Positions 8,990 to 19,545 are shown, counted from the stretch's first letter. The stretch is DNA of 64,000 nucleotides from Ovis canadensis (GCF_042477335.2 NC_091255.1:33706501-33770500), one strand, 5' to 3'. The notes: generated by a model from the sequence alone, not told the origin. Numbers and translations: made by a program.

Positions 8990-10904
8990 ATTCCTCAGCA
9001 TTTTGGGGCAGGGCCTGATATTGCTGCCTAAGTACTAGTACCTGGACTGTACTGATGCGCTCCCTCAACAAATGTGATAAGTCTATTTAGGATGCAGGGG
9101 CCAAGAGTGAGCATCAGTGTAGCACTATGAGAGGGCCCACCCGGGTGTAAATCAGCGTTGTTAACCATGGGGACTGTTGGAACCAGGACTCAAACCATCC
9201 CTGTTGGGCTTCTCGCTCTCTTTTTCATTGGGCTAGCCCTTCCCTTACTTTGGCCATAGATTCTTTTACTACTCCAGTGTGGTCTGCATAAAAACAACAT
9301 TCTTCCCTCAGAGCCACGCAGAGTCCCCCTTGTTTCAGGAACATCAGATCTAACCCTCTTCGGTTTTGTAAGACCACCTAGGATAGGGAAGTTAGTGATT
9401 TCTCTAGGTGACTAACTGATTCCTCTATGCAGGCAATATCTTCATCTATAGCTGCCCACAAGGAAGTGAACTCTTGGCCTTGGAGGGACAAGGCAGCTAT
9501 CCTGGTTCCTGCTCTGGTGATCCCAAGACTAAACATGGTTGCTAATGTGATGGCCGTGATGGGCTTTCTCTTATTTCTAGGCATTTCCCTTGGCTGGCTC
9601 GCTATTTCCCGATCCCAGTGAGTGTACATAACCTCCTCAGAGTGGTATAGGATCCTTGGTATTACAGCCACCAAAACACAAAATTCTCTACTCTGATTAA
9701 AAACTGATGCATGTAAACAAGGAGTCAGCCCAGTATGGGAACAGACCCACCAACCTCCTGCCTCAGGCACAATCCATTTCGTTTCATCTAGTCCTGTAAG
9801 AATAGCAGTTCGGGCGCACAAGGGGGTCTTTTCAGGTGGAATGTACCTAGGCAAAGTCCCCTTCCCCAAACTTCTCTCATTGTGAGACCGACCCTGCGTT
9901 CTCCCCAGTGACATTGAGGTGGATTTGGGTTGGTGGTCAGGTTGTAAGAAACATTTAAGCCTATTGCTTCATAAAAGGGAGGGTAAAAAGTATAACAGAG
10001 CCAACAGGATTGGGTTGCATTTGGGTTGTAATGATTTAGGGCTGCAAAGGCTGCCTTAATTAGATCCCATAATGGGTCTGACGTTTTTGAGTCGGGGATG
10101 GGGGTCAAGGGGTCGAGGGCCTCTGTTTCATTGAGCTGGTTCCCCGGCTGAAAAACGAAGGGCATAGGGCTCAGCGTTGTAGCCCCCTGGGTCGGGTTTG
10201 CCTTCATTACTTTTTGTGAGCCTGGATTCTTGACGTGATTGGGGACTGCACCTTGGGTCCGGATGGGTTCTATTATCTGGCTAATAACTAGAATTCCTCC
10301 AGGGTATGGGCCGGGCCACCTGACGTAGAGCTGGAAACCCCAAGATAGCCCGGAACCTCTCCTGCTTAGCCGACTCCTGATTGAACATTACTTTCACCTG
10401 ATCAAACTTGTAGCTGGGTGTGTTCCCGACTCCGACTCCGGGTAGGGGATAGACAAATGAAAAGTTGACCAAGTCCCGGTTCCCTACCCCCCGTTTCCTC
10501 ACCCCGTCATTGGAGGTCACACAGCTACAGGCCCAACAGAAATAATGTTGTAGGCCCCCGCAAGTCCCCCTGTTGTTCTTTATGTGTCCAGGGCATGCCC
10601 AGAATCCGTAGTTCCTCAGCCGTGGTCCCTCCCAACCACTGTTGATCAGTTTCCCCAGGTTAAAGTACAGGTCCAGCCACCAAGTATTGGGGGGGTGAAT
10701 TCTGGTGGTCGAATTGAGTATCTCCCGAGTCAGTCCATTCCGAAGCTTCCAGGTGGTTTTGGCGGGTTGGTGCAGGTTAGTGCTGGCTGTCCCAGGGTCG
10801 AGGAAGACGGCCACCAACAGGAGAGTCAGAGTGATTCGTCTGGGACCTACCGGCGGATGAGCTTCATTCTTAAAGGATGGGAGGGATGCGGTGTCACCTT
10901 CCAT
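8990..10904 (-). pseudogene. Gammaretroviral env remnant (SU and TM), disrupted
   Basis: An ORF from ATG at 10904 to 10281 has a signal-peptide-like leucine-rich segment and Cys/Trp-rich SU sequence. SU continues in another frame at 10207-9788, and a third block at 9914-9378 carries the SU C-terminus, a basic cleavage-like site and a hydrophobic fusion-peptide-like stretch. One in-frame TAG closes that block near 9380. The heptad/Cys-rich TM region continues in the same frame to about 9225, and the membrane-spanning tail is recognisable only after a further frame change. At least three lesions separate the blocks, so no functional envelope is encoded. Confidence 0.85.
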
Positions 10905-10999
10905 TTTTCCTGGGCCTTCTCTTGTTCCTCTGGAGTGGCACAGTGCACGTGGTTACAGTGCACCCAAGGTCCAATGCCATCAACCTTCAGCGTGCTTGA
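10890..10999 (-). pseudogene. Integrase C-terminal (pol) remnant
   Basis: Read leftward from 10999, the minus strand encodes a short stretch resembling the C-terminus of a gammaretroviral integrase (GPWVHCNHVHCATPEEQE). It overlaps the env start codon in a different frame, the usual pol/env overlap. The rest of pol is absent; the sequence jumps to a class II LTR at about 11006. Confidence 0.6.
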
Positions 11000-11007
11000 A
11001 ATCCCAG

Positions 11008-12620
11008 TGGGGTCGAGTTAGAGGGAACTCCGTCCATGGCAAAGGTCATGAAGAAGGAGGCTTGGCATATGCAAAGGCGTGATCAAGCCTCAGGAAACCC
11101 CCTGTTTCCGAGCATCTAACCCCAAAACCAGAGTCTGTTTTATGCTCTCCTCCATAACCGTTTTTCTTGGAGAAGGAGTAAACGTGCAGCTCCAAGGCAA
11201 TAAAAATTCTTGGGCGAGACAAGAGTGTTTCAGCTTACGGACTCCTCTGAAGGTTATCTAGCCCACCTGTATAGGTTCGTCCTGCCACATGTGATTGTTT
11301 ACAGCCTCCCAATCTGAGAGGCATGAGATGTTTTAGACTTACTAAAGGCAAATTCTTTTGGGGAACTAGACATTATTAGTATAGTGGGTTGGTTAGGAAT
11401 TATATTGGTGAAGGGTTTTTCATTTGTTGTGCCAATAATTGCTGCTAATTCCCTGCTCTGGGTGGGACAAGGATGTCTCAGGTCAAACCTCTCTGCTGAC
11501 AGACTAGCTTGTGTGACAGGATTATCCATACTCCTGCCACATGATTGTTTACTACCTCTTAACCATAAACAGCACAGAGAGTTTTGGAGTATTTTGAGAG
11601 TCTTAATTAGCATAGGGCTTTTTCTTCTTGTTGAGTCAATGATTGCCGCCAGGCCTCCATATCCTTAGGCACCTGGGAATATATTAATCAATGTATTTGG
11701 AATATAGCAAAGGAAATACAGTAGTTTGATGTTAGCAATACTAGACTTTTTGAGTTAATGGATTTTCTCCTTTGTAATAGATCACTGTACTTTGTTATAA
11801 ATCACTGTGTCCTCGCTATGTAAAAATGTAACTTTATCATATCTTAAGACTAAATAGATCTTAAGGGGAGCATTGGTGAAAGGATTTTCATTTGTTGGGC
11901 TGATGTTTGCTGCTAAATCTCCATGTTCCCTACCCTTATAATGAATATAACTAGCATATAGGAAGAAATAAGTATTAACCTTTAAGCATATAGGAGAAAT
12001 AAGTATTAACCTTTAAGACTAATCATGTTAACCTTGGGTTAAATAAATTCCTTTCTTGATTGTAACTCACTACACCCTCACCCTATAGGAATGTAACTTT
12101 ATTTGGAGGGTGGTGCCTGGTTTAAGAAAAAACACCCTTGGAAGAAATAAGTTTTTTGGTTATCAGAAAGAAAGGATCATAAACTGTCAGCAGGTCTCAC
12201 TCATGGCCAGAAGGTGATGTAATATCCCTAAGACCTTTTTTTTATACATTTATGTGAAGCACCTGATTTTGATAAAGGTCAGGACTGCTGACCCCCGCGT
12301 GACTCTGTATTCATCACTATGTGTAACAAAAGGTATATAAGCAAACCTAAAAATAAAGAAAATGGATCAGTTTCCCGAAAGACTGATTCCCCCATGTCGC
12401 TTCTTTCTTCCTCCTGTTTTTCTGGCTGAATTCCCATCTGGAGCATGGATGCTATTCCACGTAATCCAAGTTATTCAGCCTCTTTTTCTCCACTAATCTT
12501 CCTACTACACTATCCATTTCTAATCTCTCTATATCTGTGATTAAATATGTATTTTTCCAAAGACGCCGACTCCATCCCCACCTTCAAATTCCCTGGATCC
12601 ACTGGGGCTGGACCCCGGCA
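11008..12620 (+). mobile_element. Class II-type solo LTR, left copy
   Basis: About 1.6 kb in plus orientation, ending GGCTGGACCCCGGCA, with a TATA box (TATATAA at 12334) and poly(A) signal AATAAA at 12352. It is the inverted partner of 12737-14417. The 5' end is diverged (TGGGGTCGAG instead of TGCCGGGAGCC). The repeat AATCCC at 11000-11005 and 12623-12628 could be a 6-bp target duplication but is offset by 2 bp from each LTR end. It lacks a segment of about 36 bp present in the right copy and has two instead of three copies of a 31-bp internal repeat. Confidence 0.85.
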
Positions 12621-12628
12621 GGAATCCC

Positions 12629-12736
12629 TCATCAATTGGATTAGGCTGCATGGTAGGTCTTCCGTCCACCCCTGGAATGTTTTTCCACGCCTCCGACAAA
12701 ATCCACTCATGTTCCTCTGTGGTGAAGACAGTCATC
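12629..12736 (-). pseudogene. gag capsid-like fragment between the two solo LTRs
   Basis: The 116-bp spacer between the LTRs, read on the minus strand, encodes about 36 residues including TEEHEWILSEAWKN and GVDGRPT. These resemble the conserved C-terminal part of gammaretroviral capsid. It is continuous with the gag sequence beyond the right LTR at 14418, so the right LTR sits inside gag. Confidence 0.65.
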
Positions 12737-14417
12737 TGCCGGGGTCCAGCCCCGGTGGATCCAGGGTGATTCGAAGGTGGGGGACGGAGTCGGCGTCTTT
12801 GGAAAAATACATATTTAATCACAGATATAGAGAGATTAGGAATGGATAGAGTAGTAGGAAGATTAGTGGAGAAAAGGAGGCTGAATAACTTGGATTACGT
12901 GGAATAGCATCCATGCTCCAGATGGGAATTCAGCCAGAAAAACAGGAGCAAGAAAGAAGCGACATGGGGGAATCAGTCTTTCCGGAAACTGATCCGATTT
13001 CTTTATTTTTGGGTTTGCTTATATACCTTTTGTTACACATAGGGATGAATACAGAGTCATGCGGGGGTCAGCAGTCCTGACCTTTATCAAAATCAGGTGC
13101 TTCACATAAATGTATATAAAAAAAAAAAAGGTCTTAGGAATATTACATCATCTTCTGGCCATGAGTGAGACCTGCTGACATTTTATGATCCTTTCTTTCT
13201 GATAACCAAAAAACTTATTTCTTCCAAGGGTGTTTTTTCTTAAACCAGGCACCACCCTCCAAATAAAGTTGCATTCCTATAGGGTGAGGGTGTAGTGAGT
13301 TACAATCAAGAAAGGAACTTATTTAACCCAAGGTTAACATGATTAATCTTAAAGGTTAATACTTATTTCTCCTATATGCTTAAAGGTTAATACTTATTTC
13401 TCCTATATGTTTAAAGGTTAATACTTATTTCTCCTATATGTTAGTTATATTCATTATAAGTGTAGGGAACATGGAGATTTAGCAGCAAACATCAGCCCAA
13501 CAAATGAAAATCCTTTCACCAATGCTCCCCTTAAGATCTATTTAGTCTTAAGATATGATAAAGTTACATTCTTACATAGCAAGGACACAGTGATTTATAA
13601 CAAAGTACAGTGATCTATTACAAAAGAGAAAATCCATTAACTCAAAAGGTCTAGTATTGCTAACATCAAAAACTACTATATTTCCTTTGCTATATTCCAA
13701 ATACATTGATTAATATATTCCCAAGTGCCTAAGGATATAGAGGCCTGGGGGCAATCATTGACTCAACAAGAAGAAAAAGTCCTATGCTAATTAAGACTCT
13801 CAAAATACTCCAAAACTCTGTGCTGTTTATGGTTGAGAGGTAGTAAACAATCATGTGGCAGGAGTATGGATAATCCTGTCACACAAGCTAGTCTGTCAGC
13901 AGAGAGGTTTGACCTGAGACATCCTTGTCCCACCCAGAGCAGGAAATCAGCAGCAATTATTGACACAACAAATGAAGAGACCCTTCACCAATATAATTCC
14001 TAACCAACTATACTAATAATTTCTAACTCCCCAAAAGAATTCGCCTTTAGTAAGTCTAAAACATCTCATGCCTCTCAGATTGGGAGGCTGTAAGCAATCA
14101 CATGTGGCCGGACAAACCTATACAGGTGGGCTAGATAACCTTCAGAGGAGTCCGTAAGCTGAAACACTCTTGTCACGCCCAAGAATTTTTATTGCCTTGG
14201 AGCTGCACGTTTACTCCTTCTCCGAGAGAAACGGTTATGGGGGAGAGCCCCCCGTAAAGTCAGAGGTGTAGGTGAGAGCATAAAACAGACTCTGGCTTTG
14301 GGGTTAGATGCTCGGGAACAGGGGGTTTCCTGAGGCTTGATCACGCCTTTGCGTATGCCAAGCCTCCTTCCTCATGACCTTTGCCATGGGCGGAATTCCT
14401 CACGCTGGCTCCCGGCA
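12737..14417 (-). mobile_element. Class II-type solo LTR, right copy
   Basis: A 1681-bp element on the minus strand runs from TGCCGGGAGCC (at 14417) to GGACCCCGGCA (at 12737), with TGCCGGG/CCCGGCA terminal inverted repeats. An exact 6-bp duplication GTCATC lies at 12731-12736 and 14418-14423, as expected for class II (betaretrovirus-like) integration. TATA and poly(A) motifs mirror those of the left copy. No internal viral genes remain, so it is a solo LTR. Confidence 0.9.
13350..13442. repeat. 31-bp tandem repeat, three copies
   Basis: The unit TAAAGGTTAATACTTATTTC plus TCCTATATGYT repeats at 13350, 13381 and 13412. The corresponding part of the left LTR (about 11953-12017) has two copies. 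Confidence 0.9.
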
Positions 14418-14423
14418 GTCATC

Positions 14424-14683
14424 CTAAGTGGGATCATGGGCGAAAAAGGATAGACTCTAGAAGGTCACTGAGGACAAAATTATACAGATTTTACCGCTCG
14501 AATGGCGGACCGGTTGATGGTCCCTGCCGGCGCCTATTTAGCGGTAAAAGTAGCTTATTCAGACTAGCAAAATGTTACTAATTTGTTCTTCTTCACCAGC
14601 ACCAATAGATTCTGCGCTCTAGACTTAAAATCAGAAAAATGGTCAGTCATAAGGGACAACAGAGTGGGGGTCTCTTGCCCCAT
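14424..14683 (-). pseudogene. gag start (matrix-like) remnant
   Basis: An ATG at 14683 (minus) opens with M-G-Q, the myristoylation context of gammaretroviral Gag, and stays open for about 39 codons before a stop near 14564. The distance from here to the capsid-like piece is far shorter than in an intact gag, implying an internal deletion that predates the LTR insertion. Confidence 0.6.
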
Positions 14684-15147
14684 GATTACAGAATAGAACA
14701 CAGGAGGCAAGACGAACACACAGAGAGCAGTGACAATGCCGGCACACACAAAGATGCGACGAACAGAGGAGAGACAAACCTCGCCGAGAACACAGTACTA
14801 GGTCTTCCTGGGCCCCCTGAACCCTCCTATCCCTTGAGGTTACCTTTCTGAAGGGCGTCCATTGCCCACCAGAATCGGGATCGAGAGAGAAGTTCTTTTC
14901 CCTGCAGAGCCAGCTGCCTTCCAGCACGTATGCTGGGCCTTGGTCTTACACTGGCTAGGACGACTAATTCGCCCCTGATTAGGCCTGACAAGCGCTCTCT
15001 TCTCACCACAGCCAGCTGCCTTCCAGCGCGTATGCTGGGCCTCGGTCTTATACTGGCTGACCAAACTTAACACCGGTGTTCAGATATCTTTTCTCCAAGT
15101 GAAGAACCCCTTCTACCGGGGGAGTGTTATTCTTCCCAGTTAAAGGG
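14684..15147 (-). other. Provirus 5' leader
   Basis: Untranslated leader between the primer-binding site and the gag ATG. It contains a 50-bp direct repeat (14908-14957 and 15010-15059) beginning AGCCAGCTGCCTTCCAGC. A donor-like AAAGGTAACC lies near 14844. Confidence 0.6.
14908..15059. repeat. 50-bp direct repeat pair in provirus leader
   Basis: Copies at 14908-14957 and 15010-15059 differ at only a few positions (for example CAGCACGTATG versus CAGCGCGTATG) and are separated by 52 bp. Confidence 0.88.
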
Positions 15148-15165
15148 ACCCTGGATGAGCCCCCA
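15148..15165 (-). promoter_or_regulatory. Primer-binding site, tRNA-Pro type
   Basis: The minus strand reads TGGGGGCTCATCCAGGGT, two bases after the 5' LTR end. This is the proline-tRNA primer site with two transitions. Confidence 0.8.
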
Positions 15166-15167
15166 GA

Positions 15168-15563
15168 TGTTATGCCCGAAGTCCGAGTCCCCAAAACTGA
15201 GAGAACAGACGTCCACAGCAATGCAAAAATATAAAGGGGTTTTATTGCTAGCTCGAGCTAGGGCTCCCGTCTCATCCAGCGCAGTGGAGTCTTGACGAGA
15301 GCCCCGAGCTCTGAATCACAGCTGCTTTTATACAGGCGGTTCTTAGTACAGCTGGCGGGTAATGATTGGCTGAGCCGTAGGCGCGTGCGTGTAGGTGATT
15401 TTCAAATCCTGCATCCCTATCCGGATTGGCTCAGGTTTGGCGCCATCCGGGACTTTCCCAGGGGGTGGTTCCCCAGAATCATGACTCAGGGTTACAAGAA
15501 TCTGAATCTTAGGCCTCCTATAGCTTTCTGAGCCTGTCATGGCTCAGGTCTGGTCCCTTAGCA
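15168..15563 (-). mobile_element. 5' LTR of class I provirus
   Basis: It is homologous over its whole length to 8563-8958. The sense strand begins TGCTAAGGGACC and ends GGGCATAACA. It carries the same TATAAAAGC and AATAAA signals. Confidence 0.92.
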
Positions 15564-15675
15564 CTTTACAATGCTGTGTTAGTTTCTGCTGTGCACCACC
15601 ATGAATCCGCTATGTGTACACATATATCCCTCCCCACCCCCATCTTGAGCCTCCCTCCCACCTAGAAATAAGTTC
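15564..15675. repeat. L1 3' fragment, right part
   Basis: CTTTACAATGCTGTGTTAGT, TTTCTGCTGTGCACCACCATG and CATATATCCCTCCCCACCCC continue the L1 sequence interrupted at 8562. Confidence 0.7.
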
Positions 15676-16331
15676 TCTTTAAAAATAATTGGAATATTAT
15701 AGACGAAGGAAAATTTCTTTCTGACCACCATGCCCGCTCTGGAGCCATCACTATTTTTAACCAGCATGTGTAACCAGGCACATTCTGGCTGGCACAAAAG
15801 CCTGTCCCCATTCCCACCATGACATGAATCAGTGTTGTGGGCTCTCATGATTTCATCATTCTGCCACTCGTTTTTGGCCAGTCACCAACCCCTCCCCAAT
15901 CCCAAACCCATAAAAAAACTAGATGAGAAATGCTCTCTTGTGAGCTTAGAATTGCTCTCCAGGACACTCTGGCTACCGGCTTGGCAACAGTCAGGAGTTT
16001 CCGGTAGCCTCCTTTGTGTCAGGCCAGGGGGGGTCTGGGTTGTCACAGGGAACCAATCCCTCAGCCGTGACTTGGCTGGGCTGCCCAATGTTGCCCTTCA
16101 CTGGGTGGGGTGGGGGTTGGGGGAGACCAGGAACTCTAGGCTGGCCCAGGAAGCAGGAATAATACTCCATACCTCAACGTGTTGTCTTGAGGATAAACTG
16201 AGAAATTGTATGTGAAAGCTGCACAAGCTCATGGAAGACAGGAGAGAATATTAAAGGTCATTTCCACGGTTGACTTTAAGAAGGGATCTTGGTCAGGCTT
16301 TCTTCTTTTAAGGGATTGCTACCCTAAGGAA

Positions 16332-16540
16332 GGGCTTTCCCTGTGGCTCAGCAGTGCAGAACCTGCCTGCCAGTGCAGGAGATGCAATAGACTCGGATTC
16401 GATTCCTCGGTCGGGAAGATCCCCTGGAGTAGGAAATGGCAACCCACTCCAGTATTCTTGCCTGGAAAATTCCACGGACAGAGGACGGGCTACAGTCCAT
16501 GGAGTCGCAAAACGTCAAATACAGCTGAGTGACTGAGCAC
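16332..16540 (+). mobile_element. Bov-tA SINE
   Basis: Forward copy from GGCTTTCCCTGTGGCTCAGC through GATCCCCTGGAGTAGGAAAT and CATGGAGTCGCAAAACGTCA to GTGACTGAGCAC. Confidence 0.88.
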
Positions 16541-17449
16541 AGAGGGCAGGCTAAGGAAAATGATGTAACAACAGAAGTATGTTACTTGCCAGACAAAAAT
16601 TACACGGTGCAGTTGTGCACACTTTTGTCGGTCATGCCTTTAGAAAGATCCTGCGGTCAGAGAGGGCCTGAGTCCTGGGAGACATGATGGTCGAGATTGC
16701 AGTCTCCCCAAGTACAGTGTGTTTGGGTGGGAGTTTGTTTTTCAGACCACAGGCAATTGCATCAAATGACTAGTCTCTCTGGATGAAATTCAAGCCTGGG
16801 AATATCTGTGATTGTGTTTGGGGCAGACTCCAAGTCAGCCTGGGCAGCAAAGTCAGGAGATGCCCTGCCAGCTCCTGCTTAGTTGGCATCCAGAGGGGAG
16901 GAACCTTGTCATTAAACGGATGGGCAAGAAACAGCAGCTCCACGACTTCTGTCTGCAATTGTGGTCTCGAGTACTCTTCCCTTCCCCTCCTTTGGAGGTC
17001 AGTTTCCACACATTCTCAGCTCTGTTCCTGATCAAGGCACCCCTTCACCCTCTCCCCCTGTTCTTCCCCATCCAACCAGCAATCTCAGCTCCCCTCTTTG
17101 TCGCCCGCTGATCACTGCTCCACTTCCCCAAAGGGACATCTCCGGGTCAGTGTTCTGGGGACTTCTGCCTCTCTCTGGTGATTTTCTAGGTCTCAATCAT
17201 GGAATGGGCCGCCTTAGTTACTGCCAAATCTCATGTGACTCAGGACAAATGGCCATGAACATTAAATCTTTCATTATCACTTTTTTTGGAGGAGGGAGGG
17301 GAGCAGGGAGAAAAAATTTAGACCCTGAGCATCTTTCTACTATCAGGAAAAGCTTGCTGTGTATACGTCATGCTGACACACAGCCGCTCATTTTAGAGAA
17401 TAGTTAGTGTTTTTTCATTTTTAAAAATGGGCCCCACTCTATGACATCA
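16541..17449. other. Intergenic, no gene recognised
   Basis: Mixed unique sequence. Open frames of up to 148 codons (16961-17407, plus strand) have no recognisable domain and lack coding character; I consider them chance. Confidence 0.5.
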
Positions 17450-17572
17450 ATTTTTTTTTTTTTTGGCCAAGCTGCGTGGCTTACTGGATCTTTGTATCCC
17501 AACTAAGGATGGAATCTGCGCCCCTTGCAGTAGAAGCATGGAGTCTTAACCCTAGACCACCAGGCAAGTCCC
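17450..17572 (-). mobile_element. CHR-2-type SINE, partial
   Basis: A T-tract followed by GGCCAAGCTGCGTGGCTTAC and GAGTCTTAACCCTAGACCAC is the reverse of the tRNA-derived part of this SINE. Confidence 0.7.
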
Positions 17573-17592
17573 TGCATATTGTTAAACCTTGT

Positions 17593-19545
17593 ATCAGTTC
17601 AGTTCAGTCGCTCAGTCCTGTCTGACTCTTTGCCACCCCATGAATCGCAGCATGCCAGGCCTCCCTGTTCATCACCAACTCCCAGAGTTCACTCAGACTC
17701 ATGTCCATCGAGTCCGTGATGCCATCCAGCCATCTCATCCTCTGTCGTTGCCTTCTCCTCCTGCCCCCAATCCCTCCCAGCATCAGAATCTTTTCCAATG
17801 AGTCAACTCTTTGCATGAGGTGGCCAAAGTACTGGAGTTTCAGCTATAGCATCATTCCTTCCAAAGAAATCCCAGGGTTGATCTCCTTCAGAATTGACTG
17901 GTTGGATCTCCTTGCAGTCCAAGGGACTTTCAAGAGTCTTCTCCAACACCACAGGTCAAAAGCGTCAATTCTTCGGCACTCAGCTTTCTTCACAGTCCAA
18001 CTCTCACATCCATACATGACCACAGGAAATACCATAGCTTTGACTAGACGGACCTTATTGGGCAAAGTAATGTCTCTGCTTTTGAATATACTATCTAGGT
18101 TGGTCATAACTTTTCTTCCAAGGAGTAAGCGTCTTTTAATTTCATGGCTGCAGTCACCATCTGCAGTGATTTTGGAGCCCCCCAAAATAAAGTCTGACAC
18201 TGCTTCCACTGTTTCCCCATCTATTTCCCATGAAGTGATGGGACCAGATGCCATGATCTTCGTTTTCTGAATGTTGAGCTTTAAGCCAACTTTTCACTCT
18301 CCTCTTTCACTTTCATCAAGAGGCTTTTTAGCTCCTCTTCACTTTCTGCCATAAAAGTGGTGTCATCTGCATATCTGAGGTTATTGATATTTCTCCCGGC
18401 AATCTTGATTCCAACTTGTGTTTCTTCCAGTCCAGCATTTCTCATGTGTACTCTGCATATAAGTTAAATAAGTGGGGTGACAATATACAGTCTTGACATA
18501 CTCCTTTTCCTCTTTGGAACCAGTCTGTTGTTCCATGTCCAGTTCTCACTGTTGCTTCCTGATCTGCATACAGATTTCTCAAGAGGCAGATCAGGTGGTC
18601 TGGTATTCCCATCTCTTGAAGAATTTTCCACAGTTTATTGTGATCCACACAGTCAAAGGCTTTGGCATAGTCAATAAAGCAGAAATATATGTTTTCCTGG
18701 AACTCTCTTGCTTTTTCCATGATCCAACAGATGTTGGCAATTTGATCTCTGGTTCCCCTGCCTTTTCTAAAACCAGCTTGAACATCAGGGAGTTCATGGT
18801 TCACATACTGCTGAAGCCTGGCTTGGAGAATTTTGAGGATTACTTTACTAGCATGTGAGATGAGTGCAATTGTGCGGTAGTTTGAGCATTCTTTGGCATT
18901 GCCTTTCTTTGGGATTGGGATGAAAACTGACCTTTTCCAGTCCTGTGGCCACTGCTGAGTTTTCCAAATTTGCTGGCATATTGAGTGCAGCACTTTCACA
19001 GCATCATCTTTCAGGATTTGAAACAGCTCAACTGGAATTCCATCACCTCCACTAGCTTTGTTCGTAGTGATGCTTTCTAAGGCCCACTTGACTTCACATT
19101 CCAGGATGTCTGGCTCTAGATTAGTGATTACATCATCATGATTGTCTGGGTCATGAAGATCTTTTTTGTACCGTTCTTCCATGTATTCTTGCCACCTCTT
19201 CTTAATATCTTCTGCTTCTGTTAGGTCCATACCATTTCTATTCTTTATCGAGCCCATCTTTGCATGAAATGTTCCCTTGGTATCTCTAATTTTATTGAAG
19301 AGATCTCTAGTCTTTCCCATTCTGTTGTTTTCCTCTATTTCTTTGCATTGATCACTGAAGAAGGCTTTCTTATCTCTTCTTGCTATTCTTTGGAACTCTG
19401 CATTCAGATGCTTATATCTTTCCTTTTCTCCTTTGCTTTTGGCCTCTCTTCTTTTCAAAGCTATTTGTAAGGCCTCCCCAGACAGCCATTTTGCTTTTTT
19501 GCATTTCTTTTCCATGGGGATGGTCTTGATCCCTGTCTCCTGTAC
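17593..19545 (-). mobile_element. BovB (RTE-type) LINE, 5'-truncated, with reverse-transcriptase ORF
   Basis: A 357-codon minus-strand ORF (19515-18442) carries RTE reverse-transcriptase blocks: WPQDWKRSVFIPIPKKG, NYRTIALISHASKVILKIL, QAGFRKGRGTRDQI and FIDYAKAFDCVDHNKLW. It ends before the catalytic Asp-Asp motif block. After disruptions, a second block at 18254-17844 encodes the C-terminal region (GCESWTVKKAECRRIDAFDL, WTARRSNQSILKEINP). The 3' end at about 17593 has the BovB tail shared with Bov-tA SINEs. The endonuclease half is missing. BovB reached ruminants by horizontal transfer and supplies enzymes for Bov-tA/BOV-A2 mobility; this copy is dead. Confidence 0.93.

Larger units (their letters stand above)
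11026..14392. repeat. Giant inverted repeat (1.6-kb arms, 116-bp spacer)
   Basis: From the centre outward, the left arm (about 11026-12620) is the near-exact reverse complement of the right arm (12737 to about 14392). Matched landmarks include the CCATGGCAAAGGTCATGA and GCTTGATCACGCC edges. The arms differ by scattered substitutions, one indel of about 36 bp and one 31-bp repeat unit. Any transcript across both could fold into long double-stranded RNA. Confidence 0.92.
8563..15563 (-). mobile_element. Class I (gammaretrovirus-like) endogenous provirus, rearranged
   Basis: Paired 396-bp LTRs (8563-8958 and 15168-15563) begin TG and end CA. They are flanked by a 5-bp duplication CTTTA at 8558-8562 and 15564-15568. 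Read on the minus strand the order is 5' LTR, tRNA-Pro-type primer-binding site, leader, gag start, gag fragment, integrase C-terminus, env, polypurine tract, 3' LTR. Most of gag and nearly all of pol are missing. Two class II solo LTRs in opposite orientation interrupt the interior. The frames carry stops and shifts, so no protein is intact. By eye the two LTRs differ at about 25 of 396 positions, so it is a fixed, old insertion. Confidence 0.92.

Noticed and set aside
9427-9621. Plus-strand ORF antisense to env
   Set aside because: Shadow of the env reading frame, short and without any signal of its own.
13350-13442. CRISPR-like spaced repeat
   Set aside because: The 31-bp units are contiguous without spacers and lie in a retroviral LTR of a mammalian genome.
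16961-17407. 148-codon plus ORF
   Set aside because: No domain, no splice context and interrupted repeat-like surroundings; judged chance.
17593-19545. BovB ORF as a functional or host gene
   Set aside because: The endonuclease region is missing, the frame breaks before the catalytic Asp-Asp block and other BovB fragments share the sequence.
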